A stretch of 64,000 bases of DNA, from assembly GCF_020520425.1 (NCBI RefSeq), contig NC_079490.1, forward strand, positions 40,494,723 through 40,558,722. Reading direction: 5' to 3'. A model generated the notes under the pieces. That model saw nothing but the letters and a program-made list of their open reading frames with translations. It ran no database searches and was not told the origin of the DNA. The translations under genes and the position numbers were made by a program. Origin of the DNA: Spinacia oleracea. Its lineage: Eukaryota; Streptophyta; Magnoliopsida; Caryophyllales; Amaranthaceae. Positions within the stretch are counted from its first letter, which is position 1; each line of letters opens with the position of its first letter. Shown piece by piece: positions 1-12,413 of this stretch.

Positions 1-448
1 GGACCGGGTCTGGGGGGCATGTTGTTTGGGCTCCCAATTGATTCTCAATTGGGCCACTAAGTCCAAAGCCCAATGGCTCTAAACAAACAGCATCAAACCT
101 ACCAATGGCTAGCCAGCCATCCATCAAGGCCCAAGGCCCAGAAGCAATAAATGACCTATGGGCATTTATTATGCAAACACTATAAATAGGCCGCCAAGGC
201 TCACACCTCAAGGTACGTCCAATTTATCGCCTTAAGACTACTCTTCTAGAGAACTTCTCTCTAGAATCCGAGCATCGTTCTTACTTAGGCATCAGAGGGG
301 CTTTCCTCGGAAACACTCCCGAGACTAGTGACTTTGCTCTTGTGCAGGTGAATTCGGACTCTACTCATTCAAACAAGCAAGATCTTCAACACATACGAAA
401 GAGCCTTCATTCGAAGCCCATTGTTTCCATATTTACAACACCGGAACA
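1..448 (+). mobile_element. 3' end and 3' LTR of a Gypsy (Tat-type) element running in from the left
   Basis: Bases 23-448 match, in reverse orientation, the two LTRs of the complete Gypsy element at 23093-34624. They start TGTTTGGG and end GGAACA, giving the canonical TG...CA. Bases 1-22 match the sequence just inside the 3' LTR of that element and include a polypurine tract (ctggggggcat). This is therefore the 3' LTR of a + strand copy whose body lies outside the window. The five bases after it, attat (449-453), should be its target duplication; the partner is not visible. Confidence 0.92.
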
Positions 449-1074
449 ATTATCATCAACGAGAAGCTTTATAAATGACTCCGTAATTATCATCAAAGTA
501 GGTCGGTAGTCATGTGTACGACATACCAAAATAAATTCGTTCTAAAATAGGATTATTTAAAAAATACACAAAACCCAAGTAAGTTCGGTAAATCACATTA
601 TTGACGGGCTTATTATAAAAACACAACTATTCAATCATGAAAAACAGTCCATCTTCCTCCAAATAGTAGAGAGAGAAAACGCAACCCAACAAACACAAAT
701 TTTAGAGAGAGAAACCACATAAAAAGATCAAACAAAACTAATTTCTATGCCATCGAAGATAGATCAATTGGATTCTAAGGGAAACTTCGTAATCAACGAC
801 CACAGCTTACAATTATTTGCAGAATTGAAAAATCCTTATGAGCTTATTTGATAAACTTCGTTGCTCTCCTCCTAATATTCATAATTGCCGCCTTATTGCT
901 GGCATTCTTCTTTTTCTTTTGTTTCATTCTTCTCAATTGATTTCCAATTTCTTGCTTCCTATAAAACCCTAATCCAGATTAATCTTAGCATAGTTTTCAT
1001 TTTATTTGATTTCATTTCATTAGATCAATCTCCCCCTTTTTTTTTGTTGATTTTGATTCGTCGAATTTCGTCTA
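449..1074. other. Upstream region of the polyamine oxidase gene
   Basis: This stretch holds no supported gene. It is AT-rich, with a purine-rich patch (gagagagaaa, about 668-712) and CT/T-rich sequence before the PAO start codon, as expected of a plant promoter and 5' UTR. I could not fix a TATA box or transcription start. The short ORF at 885-1085 overlaps the PAO start in another frame and has no recognisable content. Confidence 0.5.
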
Positions 1075-4000
1075 ATGGAGCATAATCAACCCGTCGATCA
1101 CATTTTGAACGGTGCGTTTTTCTGTCTTTATGATTATTTTGTTTGAATTTTGAAGGAATTTTTGTTTTTGCGTTTGATTATGATTTTTTTATTGATTATT
1201 TTAGTTTAGATCAAATCTTGATTTTGCATTGTTGGTGGTAATTTTGACTAGTGAATTTACTAAATTCGTTAATGTTTTCGATTTAGGGGCCAAATATTAT
1301 GGTTCTGTTGAACAAATCGCAACACATGAACACTTGGATATAAAGATGATGTGTGTGTTGTTTAAGAAGCTGGCATTGGAGTGTTATACAGATTACTTCT
1401 GTTTTTTGTTTACTTAAATATTGAAAATTTTACACCAATACACTATTGATATAGTTAGCTTCAAAAAAAATAAAAATAATAACATTATTGATATAAGTAT
1501 GGTGGGTTGGGTTGTTGACCCTTTTGGAATTGGAGGGTAGGTGGGTTGGAGAGAAGGGGGTTGTTTTAACATAAGCTAAGAGGAAATTTTGTGAGTTAAA
1601 TGATTTATCAGTTAAGTTAAGAGGAATTTGTTTAACAATTTTGTTATCCTTATCGTTCAATGATAAGAAGAGTAGTATGGAATCGGTTTGTTGAATTGTT
1701 TGATAAGATATGCCGAAACCGGAAAGTATGGGCTGTGTCCTGGATTATGTATGAATTGCATAGAATCTAGGAGTGGTAGGTTTATGGATATCGTGACTAA
1801 TAATTTTCTAAATGGAAAAACTGAAACTTGAGTTGAGAATTTGAAATACATGTTGTATTATTGGTTTGTAAAGAAAAGGTTTGTGTGGATTGCTTTGTGA
1901 TTGAGGGTCACTGGTTTTTGCTTATTATCAAGTCACTCTGGAACTACAGCAGAAGTGCTTCGTTATTTTATTATTCCTCATCTTGCTTGATTTCTGGTAG
2001 TATTTTGCGAAAATTTCTTCACATTCAAAGACTTCTTTACTGGTGATCACCTGCAGCTTCCAGTGATGGATGCATTGAGAGGCGAATTTGTGCAACTCCT
2101 TCTGTCATTGTCATTGGTGGTGGTATTTCTGGAGTTGCTGCTGCCCGTTTTCTCGCTAATGCGTCATTCAAGGTAACTTGTTCCGTAACTGGTGTTCTCC
2201 TTGCGTTTAGTCTTCCATGCGCTTACTCATGGTGTCCTCCTTGCTTTTAGTCTTCCATGCGCTTACTCATAGTGTCCTTCAGTCCTTCTGTTGCTTACAT
2301 TGTTCCCTGATATTTTTTGTTCAGGTGATTTTGTTGGAATCACGTGATAGGCTTGGTGGCCGAATTCATACTGATTACTCGTTTGGCTGTCCAGTTGACA
2401 TGGGGGCCTCATGGTTAGTTCCTTATCTACTCTACTATTCTTTTTGCAGCTTAATTTAGAAATGACAGATAGAACCTATGGGATTTATTGAACACGTAGA
2501 ATTAAATTCTCCCCACTCATAGACCTCATGGATTTCACCATTTACACCCATGATAAAATTACTGGACCTGCAGCATTTAAGTAATACTGACATTCATCAC
2601 AAGCTTACATCTCACAACAATTTTCTGGTATAAGGGATAGATTTCTGGTTAAAATATCCTAACATGTGGTTGCTGTACCTGGCTATACCTATAAGCTCCA
2701 AAAATTTGAGCAGCAGACATAATAAGTTCTTGTGTGTATGGTCAATCATTCATCATTATCATTACCCCATTGCCTCAAAGAGGCTCGCACAAGAAGCGGG
2801 GTAGTTGGGGTCGGACGTACGCAACCTTAATTGCAGAGAGGTTGTTTCCAACTGACCCAAAAGCGATAACGGGACGACCATCTTCTACTTAATGGAAAGG
2901 AAGCGAAGAGGTATTAAGAGCCATTTTGATTTAGTTCATTACATACCACAGCCAAAAGAACAAATCTTTGGCTCCATCGAAAATGGACAGATGTGTGTAT
3001 GGTCAATCTTTGACTACATTTTGTTTGACAGTTTTTGCTGTCTTCCAAATAGGCTTATGTTTGTTCTTGCTTCGTATTTTCTTTTGGGATGATTCTGTAG
3101 ATGTACAGTTAGGGAAAAGTTTGAACTTCCAACAGACAAGTACCTCTGAGTTAGTGTATGACAACTGATTTTTTAAAATTTTCTTACAGGCTACACGGTG
3201 TCTGCAATGAAAATCCATTGTCTCCGTTGATACGTTCTTTAGGGCTTAAATTATATCGTACCAGTGGTGACGACTCTGTGATCTATGACCATGACTTAGA
3301 CAGGTACATTTTCATGTGCCGTCAAAATGGCATTTTTCTTTGACATGGTGCTGCTATACGTTCGGCAGTGGTTTGTTCCATATGCTACAACCATTGAGAA
3401 TACTGCTGCAAGCATTTATTTGATCCTTGAATTTTATTACATTTTCTCGTCTATTCTCCATTTCTACCTGTCAAAATTTCCTGAGGATGTGAACTTCGCT
3501 TTTCAGCTGTAGCCTCTTCACTAAAGATGGGCAACAGATTCCGCAGCATTTGGTCATTGAAGTTGGCGAAATATTTAAAAGTATCCTCAAGGAGGTTAGT
3601 TTCACGGTGGTTAAATTCAATTTTTTTTTCATTCTTTTCTCTTTATTTCTTTTTTGTTTGCGAGACATTAATTAAATGTTGTACTTGCATCTCTAGACTG
3701 AGAAAATTAGGGATGCCCACAGTGATGACATGTCTGTTCTTCAAGCCATTTCAATTGTGCTGGATGCCCATCCACACTTGAGGTATTAAAAGAAGAAACT
3801 AATTAAAATGGGCAAAACCCTACCATGTTATCATCTTGTTCACATATGCGTAATTTGCTTTTGCAGACAAAAAGGGCTAGCTCATGAAGTACTTCAGTGG
3901 TTCTTGTGTAGATTAGAAGCTTGGTTTGCTGCTGATGCAGATATGATATCCTTGAAAACTTGGGATCAGGTAATCTATTTTTCCGAAATGGGAGCATGTA

Positions 4001-5811
4001 GTCCTCTGTACAACTGCGAAGTAGGGGAAGAACCGAAGAACCATTCACTTTGTTATGTTGCATAGAAGTTTAAGTTTAATAACTTTGCATTTATTTGTAC
4101 TACAGAGTAGTATTTTCTTCTCTTTTTCTTTTAATTTCTTTTACTAAATATTTTGTTGTAAAGAATAAATATACGGGACTAGCTCACTCAACTTGGGTCC
4201 ACTCATCCCACTTTGATATGTTGATTAGTATCTAGCCTGTGTAGGACTATTAACTGCTTAGTTGTTGTTCTTGTATGGATGTTCACTTTTTGTCCTGTGT
4301 TATTACATGTTCGTCATGGGCAGGAACAAGTTCTTTCTGGTGGTCATGGACTAATGACGCAAGGTTACTACCCTTTAATAGATACGCTTTCCAAGGACAT
4401 TGACATACGGTTGAATCACAGGTATCTTTTTTGTACATTTAATTTATCTTCAGGAGATTTTGATATGAAAAGCTGGATAGGCACTAAAGTAAATTGACTT
4501 GCCACTAGCACAAGTTTTCGTTGCGTTATCTTCATTCCTATTTCATAAATTTTATTATCAATGATGATTAGTTATAGTCTGCTCTTGGGCCTCTTGACAA
4601 ATATGTAAGAGAAGAAATTTTTAAGCTTATCATTATGTGTTAGGGTGAAGCATTGACGACTTGTATCACTAATTGGAAAGGAATTTGGTTTCTGTAATGA
4701 GAGGTCTAATTATCGAAAATAGATCTATGGGAGTGCAGAAACCTTGAATAGAAAAAAGCTTCTTAGGAAATAGAATAATACAATTATCGGATGCAATTTA
4801 CAGCTCCTTCGTTGTATTGGACTTGTTAACCTTTGGAAAAAGATAAGCTTTCTAAGGAAACATTATGTGTACGTCTTTTGAGCTGAGTACAGAATATGAA
4901 CTGGAATGATTTTGTTTTTTGTTTCAATAGGGTTACAAATATTTCTAGTGGGCTGAATATGGTGAAGGTAACAATGGACGATAGCACTGAATTGATTGCC
5001 GATGCTGCAATCATTACAGTGCCTCTCGGTGTTCTGAAAGCCAACTTGATTAATTTTGAACCGAAGTTGCCAGATTGGAAGATGTCTGCAATATCAGATC
5101 TTGGGGTGGGAAATGAGAACAAAATTGCTTTGAGATTTTCGGAAGTTTTTTGGCCCGATGTTGAATTGTTAGGAATGGTCGCTCCGAATTCTTTCAGCTG
5201 TGGTTATTTTCTGAATCTGCACAAGGCGATTGGACGCCCTGTCCTTGTCTATATGATTGCGGGAAGGTGTGCTTACGATCTTGAGAAGCTTTCAGATGAG
5301 GCGGCAGTAGACTTTGTAATGTTACAGCTCAAGAAAATGTTTCCAAACGCCACTGAGCCAGTAAGTTAATGTTTTAGAATAAGCAGGATTTCATCTTCTT
5401 TCCAAATCTTTTCAACAATTGGAAAGATTTGGTTTTAAAGAAGAAAATTATTCCTAGTAAATGCTTTTAATTCCAGCTCATTGATAATTTCAGGTCCAGT
5501 ATCTTGTTTCTCGTTGGGGAACAGACCCTAACTCTCTCGGTTGTTATTCATACGACTTAGTGGGAAAGCCTACAGATGTATATGACAGACTAAGAGCACC
5601 AGTTGGTAGCCTCTTCTTCGGTGGTGAAGCAGTTAGCACGGGTGATCACCAAGGTTCTGTGCACGGAGCTTACTCAGCAGGAATAATGGCTGCTGATAAT
5701 TGTCAGAGCCATCTCTTAGAAAGACTTAGCAACATGGAAAAGTTCCACCTTATCCCTTGGACGGAACAAAGTCATGACGCTTCTATTCCTCTTCAAATTT
5801 CTAGGATGTAA
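1075..5811 (+). CDS. PAO: Polyamine oxidase, peroxisomal type (PAO2/3/4 group)
   Basis: FAD-dependent amine oxidase that in plants oxidises spermine and spermidine, for this group usually back-converting them in peroxisomes with H2O2 release. Ten exons join in frame to 492 aa: 1075-1111, 2057-2172, 2325-2413, 3190-3303, 3507-3594, 3697-3782, 3867-3969, 4324-4421, 4931-5360, 5494-5811. All introns are GT-AG and all phases agree. Residues 29-35 (VIVIGGG) begin the FAD dinucleotide fold, followed by [19 protein letters not shown] and [35 protein letters not shown] and FFGGEA...[10 protein letters not shown] are typical C-terminal flavin motifs. The protein ends SRM, a type 1 peroxisomal targeting signal. 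Length is normal for the family. The start was chosen because exon 1 ends at a good donor (g|gtgcgt) in the phase exon 2 needs; the first 25 or so residues are not conserved, so the start is the least certain part. Intron 3 contains a SINE. The gene looks intact. Confidence 0.93.
2731..3008 (-). mobile_element. tRNA-type SINE in intron 3 of the PAO gene
   Basis: A 244-bp insert (2748-2991) is flanked by exact 17-bp direct repeats, tgtgtgtatggtcaatc, at 2731-2747 and 2992-3008. Read on the - strand, the body contains ggaaacaacctctctgca and gcgtacgtccgacccc, and ends in an aatgataatgatgaat-like tail. I recognise these as features of a widespread plant SINE group. Long target duplications of this kind are the mark of target-primed reverse transcription. 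The element lies antisense to the host gene and does not disturb the splice sites. Confidence 0.8.
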
Positions 5812-6345
5812 ACATTATGACAAACTTGACCCGGGGGGGATTTTGATGTTTTGTTGTTAAATTAACTTTGTTATATATGTTCAGCAAATTGTTGAACTTT
5901 GTATTTGCCTATCATCTTACCTGTGTGATATTTTAATGTTCGCAAATGTAACAGTTTTAATTGCACATCTGAAGAGTTTCTAGTTTCCACTACATTGTCA
6001 TTGTATTCAACTGTTATGTTGAATGTAACAGTTTTAGTCACCCCAAATCACGCAAAAATTCACCTGATGCTATGGTTATTTTATGAGGTTTGGGGTGACA
6101 GTCTATTGTATTCCCAAGATGCCGATATGCAGGTCCAGTTGATTGAGTGAAAGTATTGTCTTCGATCCATGATAAGAGAGAGTTGCCAGACTGCCATGGA
6201 GTTGTAAATGAGGTTCTAGAGCTTGAAAATTCTTTCAACTGCTGGCGTCTATAATGTGCTGTTTTAATCAACGTTTTTGGTCAAAGGTCAAACATGGCCC
6301 GATTATGATATAATTTGGTCCGCTCGTCTGAGACATCTACATTCA

Positions 6346-6376
<31 letters not shown>

Positions 6377-6672
6377 GTGTTAGGGTGAATTCAAGCCTAA
6401 TTTTTGTTGGCAACAATATTTTGAGAGAAGATTTCCTGTGTTCGGTGATTTTTTTTTTTTCAAAATAAATTGCTTAGTACCTGTGGCTTACGTTGAGTTC
6501 ATATCTCGTACTCAACCTCAAATTTTAGACTGCCACATCAGTTTTTCACTAATTTTTACTTACTTTTTCATTATTTAGACTTACAAAATTCTTCGTACTT
6601 TTACACATTATTCTTAGACTCACCTCATGTTTATGGAGAATGGCGAGAACATCAGATATGTATTACAAAATA
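5812..6672. other. 3' UTR of PAO and spacer
   Basis: No gene is supported. The first few hundred bases are probably PAO 3' UTR: T-rich, with ttgttatatatgttc at about 5868. A run of about 26 T occurs near 6351-6376 and a shorter T run near 6450. Confidence 0.4.
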
Positions 6673-6989
6673 CTCCCTCCGTCCCATAATTATAGTCCCG
6701 TTTGACCAAAAACACGAATTTTAAGAAAACTGGAATATAGTACATGAAAAAATAGAATAAAGTATAAATGATGATTGAGTTGAATGGAAAAGTGCAATAA
6801 AGTACATTGGAAAGAGAATATAGTACATGGAAAAATGGAATATATTACATGCGTGGGGTTTTGAATGCATTTTTAATTAATATAGTACATGGGAAAGTGA
6901 GACCTTAATAGACAAAATTAGAAATAGGACTATAATTTTGGGACGCTCGATTTAGAAAACAGGACTATAAATTTTGGGCGAAGGGAGTA
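6671..6989. mobile_element. Stowaway-like MITE
   Basis: The insert 6673-6987 (315 bp) begins ctccctccgtccc and ends with the inverted counterpart gggcgaagggag. It is flanked by TA on both sides (6671-6672, 6988-6989). The terminal sequence and TA duplication match Stowaway/Tc1-Mariner MITEs. There is no coding content; the inner inverted arms (ataattatagtcccg near the left, aggactataattttgg near the right) extend the pairing. Confidence 0.88.
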
Positions 6990-7232
6990 CATCTCAGTCC
7001 ACAAAACGACAAAATACAGAAAAAACAAGCAATAAAAACAAACGCCATTTTTTTTAAAACGTCATTTTTTTTTTTTAAAAAAAAGGCCATTTTTCACTTA
7101 CAAACACCATTTTTCACCTAAAAAACAATTTGATTGTTGTGTTTTGCCCTTTAATGTTTTGTCCTTTAGTGCTTGTCTTTAGCCTATTTTGTCTTTTTGT
7201 TGGTTGAGATGTCTTTTGTAATACATAACTAA

Positions 7233-7499
7233 TACTTCCTCCATTTTTTTATTATTGCACCATCTACATTGGGCACAAGAATTAAGAAATGTGGTAAAAG
7301 GTGAGAGAGTGACAAAAATACCCATGTGATTAAGTACAAGTTTTTAGGTAAAGAACAAGTGGGGTTTGGTCCCCACCACCCATATAAGGATAAAAATGTC
7401 ATTTTATGTAAGTAAACTTACTAAAAAAGGAAATGGTGCAATTAATATGCAACTTCCGAAAAAGGAAAATGGTGCAATAATAAAAAAATGGAGGAAGTA
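7233..7499. mobile_element. MITE with cttcctccattttt termini, copy 1
   Basis: A 263-bp insert (7235-7497) with inverted ends, cttcctccatttttt / aaaaaatggaggaag, flanked by TA. The pairing continues inwards (attattgcacca / tggtgcaataat). A nearly identical copy of the same length lies at 50684-50946, which fixes the boundaries of both. It is probably Tc1-Mariner related because of the TA duplication. Confidence 0.88.
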
Positions 7500-8019
7500 T
7501 TGGATTTTACTTCCTTCAAGTTCATGCACCCAAACTCCTAAAAAAAGATAATTAAGTAGTATAAAGTGGGATGATGTGGGATGATTTGATTTGATTGGAG
7601 AAGAAAGTGGAGTCTTAAATGAGACTTGAGTGAGTCTTGGATTTTCAAACCCGGCCACCTCCTGATTTGTTGTAGTCTTTTATCACATCATCACAAAAGT
7701 CGGGCTCCAAACTCCCTTCGAAACCCACCTCCGGACTAGGGATAAACTCACATTTAGGTGAATTTGATACACTAGTAGAATAAAGGGGATTCACCGCGCA
7801 TTAAAAACCCTCATTTGCCTCATTTGTCATGGTGCGACAACATTGGGGGCAGCAAATGTGACATATCATTTTCCGCGCCAAAAAATTAGAAATTGCAGCG
7901 TTTTCACACAAAAATGAGGTAAATACAAATGTTTTTTGCAGTATTTTTTTTGTTATAAAATGTAGTAATTGTCATCGTTATGACGGGGAAGAACAATATA
8001 ATTAATAATGAGTCATACG
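7498..8019. other. Spacer without supported genes
   Basis: AT-rich sequence with no convincing ORF. At about 7770 the sequence cactagtagaataaagggg resembles a CACTA-type transposon end, but I could not find its partner, so it is not called as an element. Confidence 0.35.
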
Positions 8020-8339
8020 ACATTACAATAGACCTGATCAAATGGCGGGCCGGGCTTGAGCGTAAAAAATCAGTCCGCTATGTCGGGGTCGGGCCGGACC
8101 GGGCCAAGATTCGGGCCAAAATTTTGTGCCCAAACCCGTTATTTTCGGGCCGGGCTTACCGGGCTTTTCGGTCCATTTTCGGGCCAGGCCAAATTTATAA
8201 CTAAAAAGTGTATTTTTGTGTTTCCCAAACCCGCCCAAAAAAATAAAATTTTCGGGTCGGGTCGGGCCGGAAAATTCTGCCCACACCCGCAAAAATTTCG
8301 GGCGGGCCGGGCTCATCTTGATCAGGTCTACATTACAAT
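8020..8339. mobile_element. GC-rich MITE with agacctgatcaa termini
   Basis: The insert 8030-8329 (300 bp) has perfect terminal inverted repeats, agacctgatcaa at the left and ttgatcaggtct at the right. It is flanked by 10-bp direct repeats, acattacaat (8020-8029, 8330-8339). The interior is rich in gggccggg and cgggcc blocks and is far more GC-rich than its surroundings. A duplication of 9-10 bp suggests the Mutator group, but hAT (8 bp) cannot be excluded. It has no coding capacity. Confidence 0.85.
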
Positions 8340-9012
8340 GATAAAATAGATCCGCATACCACAGATGCAAAGAAAATACATAACTGTTACAATCAAAACA
8401 ATTACTATTATGCATCTTAAAGCACAACTCGTACTCCACCGCTCCAGCTTGACGCAAGCAGTGATTTTTGATGTTTTCGCATCTTTCCAAGTAGAGCCCT
8501 TCACAATCTGCGCACGAATGGTTCCGATCGACGAGTTGATGATAAACCCTAAACCTGTATGAATCCAAATCTCATTCCCAATTATTGAAACCCTAAAAAT
8601 AACATTCATCCATGGATGAGAATCAAGAACCTTGAAAAATCTAGGAAAAACCCAAATAAATTGGGAACAACCCAAGAAAAATTTGGGAACAAAATCAACG
8701 GAAAAGAAACAAAAAAAAAGACAAACATGAAGAGAAAACAATGAAAAAACAAGAAGAAGGGTCGAAAATAATCTAATTTCCAAAGAAATTAGACTATTTC
8801 AGGCCTAAACGACTAAGAAAAATGAAACCCCAGGAGATAAGAAAGATGGGAGAAAAAGGAGAGCGAGAGAGAGAGGAGCGGCAATGTTCGTCAACACTTA
8901 AAAAAATATAATAATTATAATAATAATTTAAAAATAGCCAATTCTGCCTTTTTGTAACCCAAACTAAGTACTACAAATTTTGGCAAAGTTTCCTTTATAT
9001 TTGGAGACAACC
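8340..9012. other. Spacer, possibly an old gene fragment
   Basis: Open reading frames exist here (for example 8328-8783 on -), but I recognise no protein family, and part of them runs into the GC-rich MITE. Nothing is annotated as a gene. A purine-rich gagagagagag patch lies near 8865. Confidence 0.3.
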
Positions 9013-10290
9013 TGTAGACACCTAATTCGTATCTCCCTTAATGGGATGATGACGTAAACAATATCCTTGCTAGGTGGTTGGTACAACTACATGCGGAAGT
9101 CCCAATCACTAAGATATATTCCAAAATCCAAAATCCAAAGTCCAATTCCCGAGCCCGTTCCCATTCTGGAATCGGTACTAAATTCAATTTCCAAATATCA
9201 AATTCAAAATCCAAACAAAATCTCACCCAATGGACCTCTCCATTGGTTTTACAAGGTCATTTGCAGTCGAAATGCCATTAAGCAATTCAAAATCGGGCGC
9301 CGACCCCTAAAACCGAGCATGTCACGTCTCATCCCGTAAAATCGAGTCCAAAATACAAAACCCGAGTACAAAAAAAAGGAGTGTTTTTAGTCGCAAAATG
9401 CCTTAACCTCCATGCAAAGCTACGCTCCAAATTCGTACTTGTTCGTACAAAGGTACAAAGCCACAAAACAAAGCAAAAGGACGGTGTCATCGTCCTTGTT
9501 TGGCGGGACCTGAGACACGTCACCAGCGCCAGGCGCTGGTCTTGCGCTGGGCGCTGACGTGTCTTGGAGTTTAGCCGGATAATCTTCTATTTAAAACCCC
9601 ATTCACCCCAAATGGAGGGGAACAATACAATACAACGTCGTAATTTTGGTTTTTCCTCTCAAATTCCAATACAAAATTCAAGCTTCAAACTTTCAATTCT
9701 CACTATAATTTTCTAAAATATCAAAGCAATTGGGAGTACAAATCGGAAAACTAACCTAATCCTAATATAGGTAAATCCGAATCCCTAATCAAATTATCAT
9801 GATATTCTCTACTTTTCTACCTTTCTACCTAAATTCAATATTCAATTCATATGATGTTTTCATTTGAGTGCACACTCATGATAAACTAGGAAAAGTGTTC
9901 AAATGTGCAATCTTTGGGAGGATTTCACTCTTGAAACTCATCCCAAATGATTTTCTAAGCACATTTTCAATATCAATATGCAAGATTGAAGCTTTATTTT
10001 CGAAAACGATTAGTGAAATGAAGAACTTTCATACTTGAAAGGTTTCCCTTTTACAACAATCATCATACAATTTTACAAAATACAAATCTTTTCAAAGTTC
10101 AAGGATGTTTGGGAAAGTGAAAACCCTTTTGTTCTTTTGTTCAAGGGGATTGTTCTTTGTTCAAGGGAATTGTTCTTTTTTTTCTCGGGATTTAATAAAA
10201 ACGCGTGTTTTGTGTTTAATGTTGGTCGTTTTGATCCCGGTGCACCTAGAGCTACGTGCACACGCCTGCACCATCAAAATTGCGGAGTTG
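9013..10290 (+). mobile_element. Probable solo or truncated LTR
   Basis: The segment starts TGTAGACACC, in the manner of an LTR. It carries a TATA-like ctatttaaaac near 9587 followed by leader-like sequence. Just upstream of this lies a GC-rich palindromic stretch around 9518-9564 (cagcgccaggcgctg). There is no coding sequence. No target duplication and no second copy were found, so the right boundary is a guess. The + orientation rests on the TATA box and the TG start. Confidence 0.42.
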
Positions 10291-10461
10291 TATATGCTAG
10301 TAATTGATTAATTAAGATATCCACATAGCACCTAAATAATTATCTACATGGCACTCGATTTTTTTAATTCAAAATAAATTAGAAATCTTATTTTTCATTG
10401 GTCGAAACCATAATCCTATGTGACGTTCTAATAATTCAGCAAATATGCCTCTTTTATCTAT

Positions 10462-10792
10462 TACTCCCTCCATTCCTAAATGATCTTCCTATTTGGAGTT
10501 TGGGGTGGAAAATAAGAAAATGGAATCTTGTAATGATTGAGTGTAAGAATAATGATTGGGTGTAAATGAAGGAAAGTAATAAAGAAATGAAGGAGAGAGA
10601 AGATATTTTGTTTAAAGTAATAAAAAATCATAAAAGTGGGGTTGTGTGGGTGAATGGGGAAATGTGAATGAATTAAATAAGGAATGATGGGGAAATTTAT
10701 GGTAAAAAGTCATGTCCAAAAATAAAAACAGGAAGATCATTTAGGAACGACATTTATAGAAACAGGAAGATAAAAAAGGAATGGAGGGAGTA
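10462..10792. mobile_element. Stowaway-like MITE
   Basis: The insert 10464-10790 begins ctccctccattcc and ends ggaatggagggag, with TA flanking both ends. The internal arms (aaatgatcttcct / aggaagatcattt) also pair. It is non-coding. Confidence 0.87.
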
Positions 10793-11984
10793 CTATATAC
10801 TAAAAGAAACACCAGAAATGACACGTGTCAATTCCTGGTGCGATTTTTCCCCGCCAAAAACCCTTTCCTAAAAAATATATTTTATTTATTCTATTTTTAT
10901 TTTCACTCCTTTTGAATAAATGTTTATAAATAGAAAAAATTATTGGATTATTAAATATGGCATTATTAGACAATTTTGGTAATGATGACATAACGTACTC
11001 CATAATATTATTTTCATCATTTAATTCATAGTTGTAATATGTCAGGAAATAATAACACATAATATCACTTACTAACACCTACTGAATTCGAGCCAAGGAT
11101 ATTGACGACATAACGTACTCCATAATATTCAATTTATCAATACCCATAAAATACTAATGTACTCGATATTGACGAAATAACGTACTTGAAATACATAGAA
11201 AAATAAAAAACCAATAATACTATATAAAATTAATCGTTCATACGTACCTAATAAATATTATTATCAAAGGTCGAATGCTCTCGTTCATTGATATGTTCAT
11301 CATATTTATAAAGAAATTTGTCCTATTTCTAATATGCATAGGAAACATTATATCTATATAACTCTAACTCTAGAATCCTAATACATACAAACCAAGACAA
11401 TAATATTTGTAGTATCAAATAATACAAGGAGTAAAATTATATCTTGGTCAGCTATATAATTATATATTGCGTGTGATTATACGTTGAGATAGATTATTAA
11501 GAATATTAAATAAACTAGTACACTTAGAAGTGCATAAGATGTAGGACTAGTTAATAATTCCTTATTAGAGTAGTTGTAGGAGGCAACTACTTATAATATA
11601 CGAAAATAGGGTATCCTTAAAAGTTAAAACAAATATGTAAGTAAGGGGTATGTAATATAATAGAGTATCCTTCAAGAAAACAAAAATATAATAGAGTAAA
11701 CTAATTATCTAAACAAAAGGTAAAGTAATTAGGGGATGCCAAGCCCAAACAATGCCGTGTGTTAGCATCAGCATATTCCGTATCTAATCCACACTATTCC
11801 ACTTTTTATTTAATATTTTTTATTTTACTAATTAGGGATATAATGGTAATTTTTAATTTCTGCACAAAGTAAATATTTTCTGCATTTAAAAGCTATGTAG
11901 ATTTAAGGGATAAATATTTCAGTTAAAAAAAATGATCAATTAATAATTTTCAATATAACCGTGCATGTACGGGACCTAATCTAG
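10793..11984 (+). mobile_element. Probable non-autonomous Helitron
   Basis: The 5' part reads ctatatactaaaagaaacacc followed by a dyad, atgacacgtgtcaat, then ccccgccaaaaa, which I associate with plant Helitron left ends. The 3' end has a short hairpin, ccgtgcatgtacggg, about 10 bases before CTAG (11981-11984), followed by T. This fits the Helitron CTRR end and insertion next to T. No helicase or Rep gene is present and the interior is AT-rich. The left end abuts the MITE above, so its exact first base is uncertain. Confidence 0.55.
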
Positions 11985-12413
11985 TATATTAGATATATTA
12001 GATTTGACACGGCCAAAAATAGCATATTTTGCCCAGTAAAAAGACTAAAAACCAACGACCTAAACTTTGGCCCGGAACAGCCCAGCCCGACATGGCCCGT
12101 AATTTGATCATGTGTTGGCCCGTTCAGGACGAAGGGAGTATGTGGAGAAGCCGTGTTTTGTAGAAAGACTTGTACTCCTAAAAACTACAGAATACTGTAG
12201 CAAGCAGCAACCATAAGTTGGGTCAGAATTTAAGAAGGAAAACGTGTCGATCAAAATTACTCCGCAGAAACTTCCGACTCTCAACAACCCAACATCAAAA
12301 GTCATCCTCTTCCTCGCAAAAATCCCCAATCTCTCTCCTCTCTCTTTCTGAAATCGCATAATCACTGTCTATCAATTTCCTCTCTTTTTCTTTGATCTCA
12401 TCAGTTTTCTGCT
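11985..12413. other. Upstream region and 5' UTR of the RABF2 gene
   Basis: No gene is supported. A CT-rich leader (tctctcctctctctttctg, near 12332-12350) precedes the RABF2 start codon. A remnant reading gaagggagta at about 12131 may be a decayed MITE end. Confidence 0.4.

Noticed and set aside
885-1085. 66-residue ORF overlapping the PAO start
   Set aside because: It lies in a different frame, in the T-rich leader, without recognisable content.
7768-7990. Possible CACTA element starting cactagtagaata
   Set aside because: No matching inverted end or 3-bp duplication was found nearby.
8038-8568. 176-residue ORF on the - strand
   Set aside because: It crosses the boundary of the GC-rich MITE and has no family similarity that I recognise; the second half is the MITE in translation.
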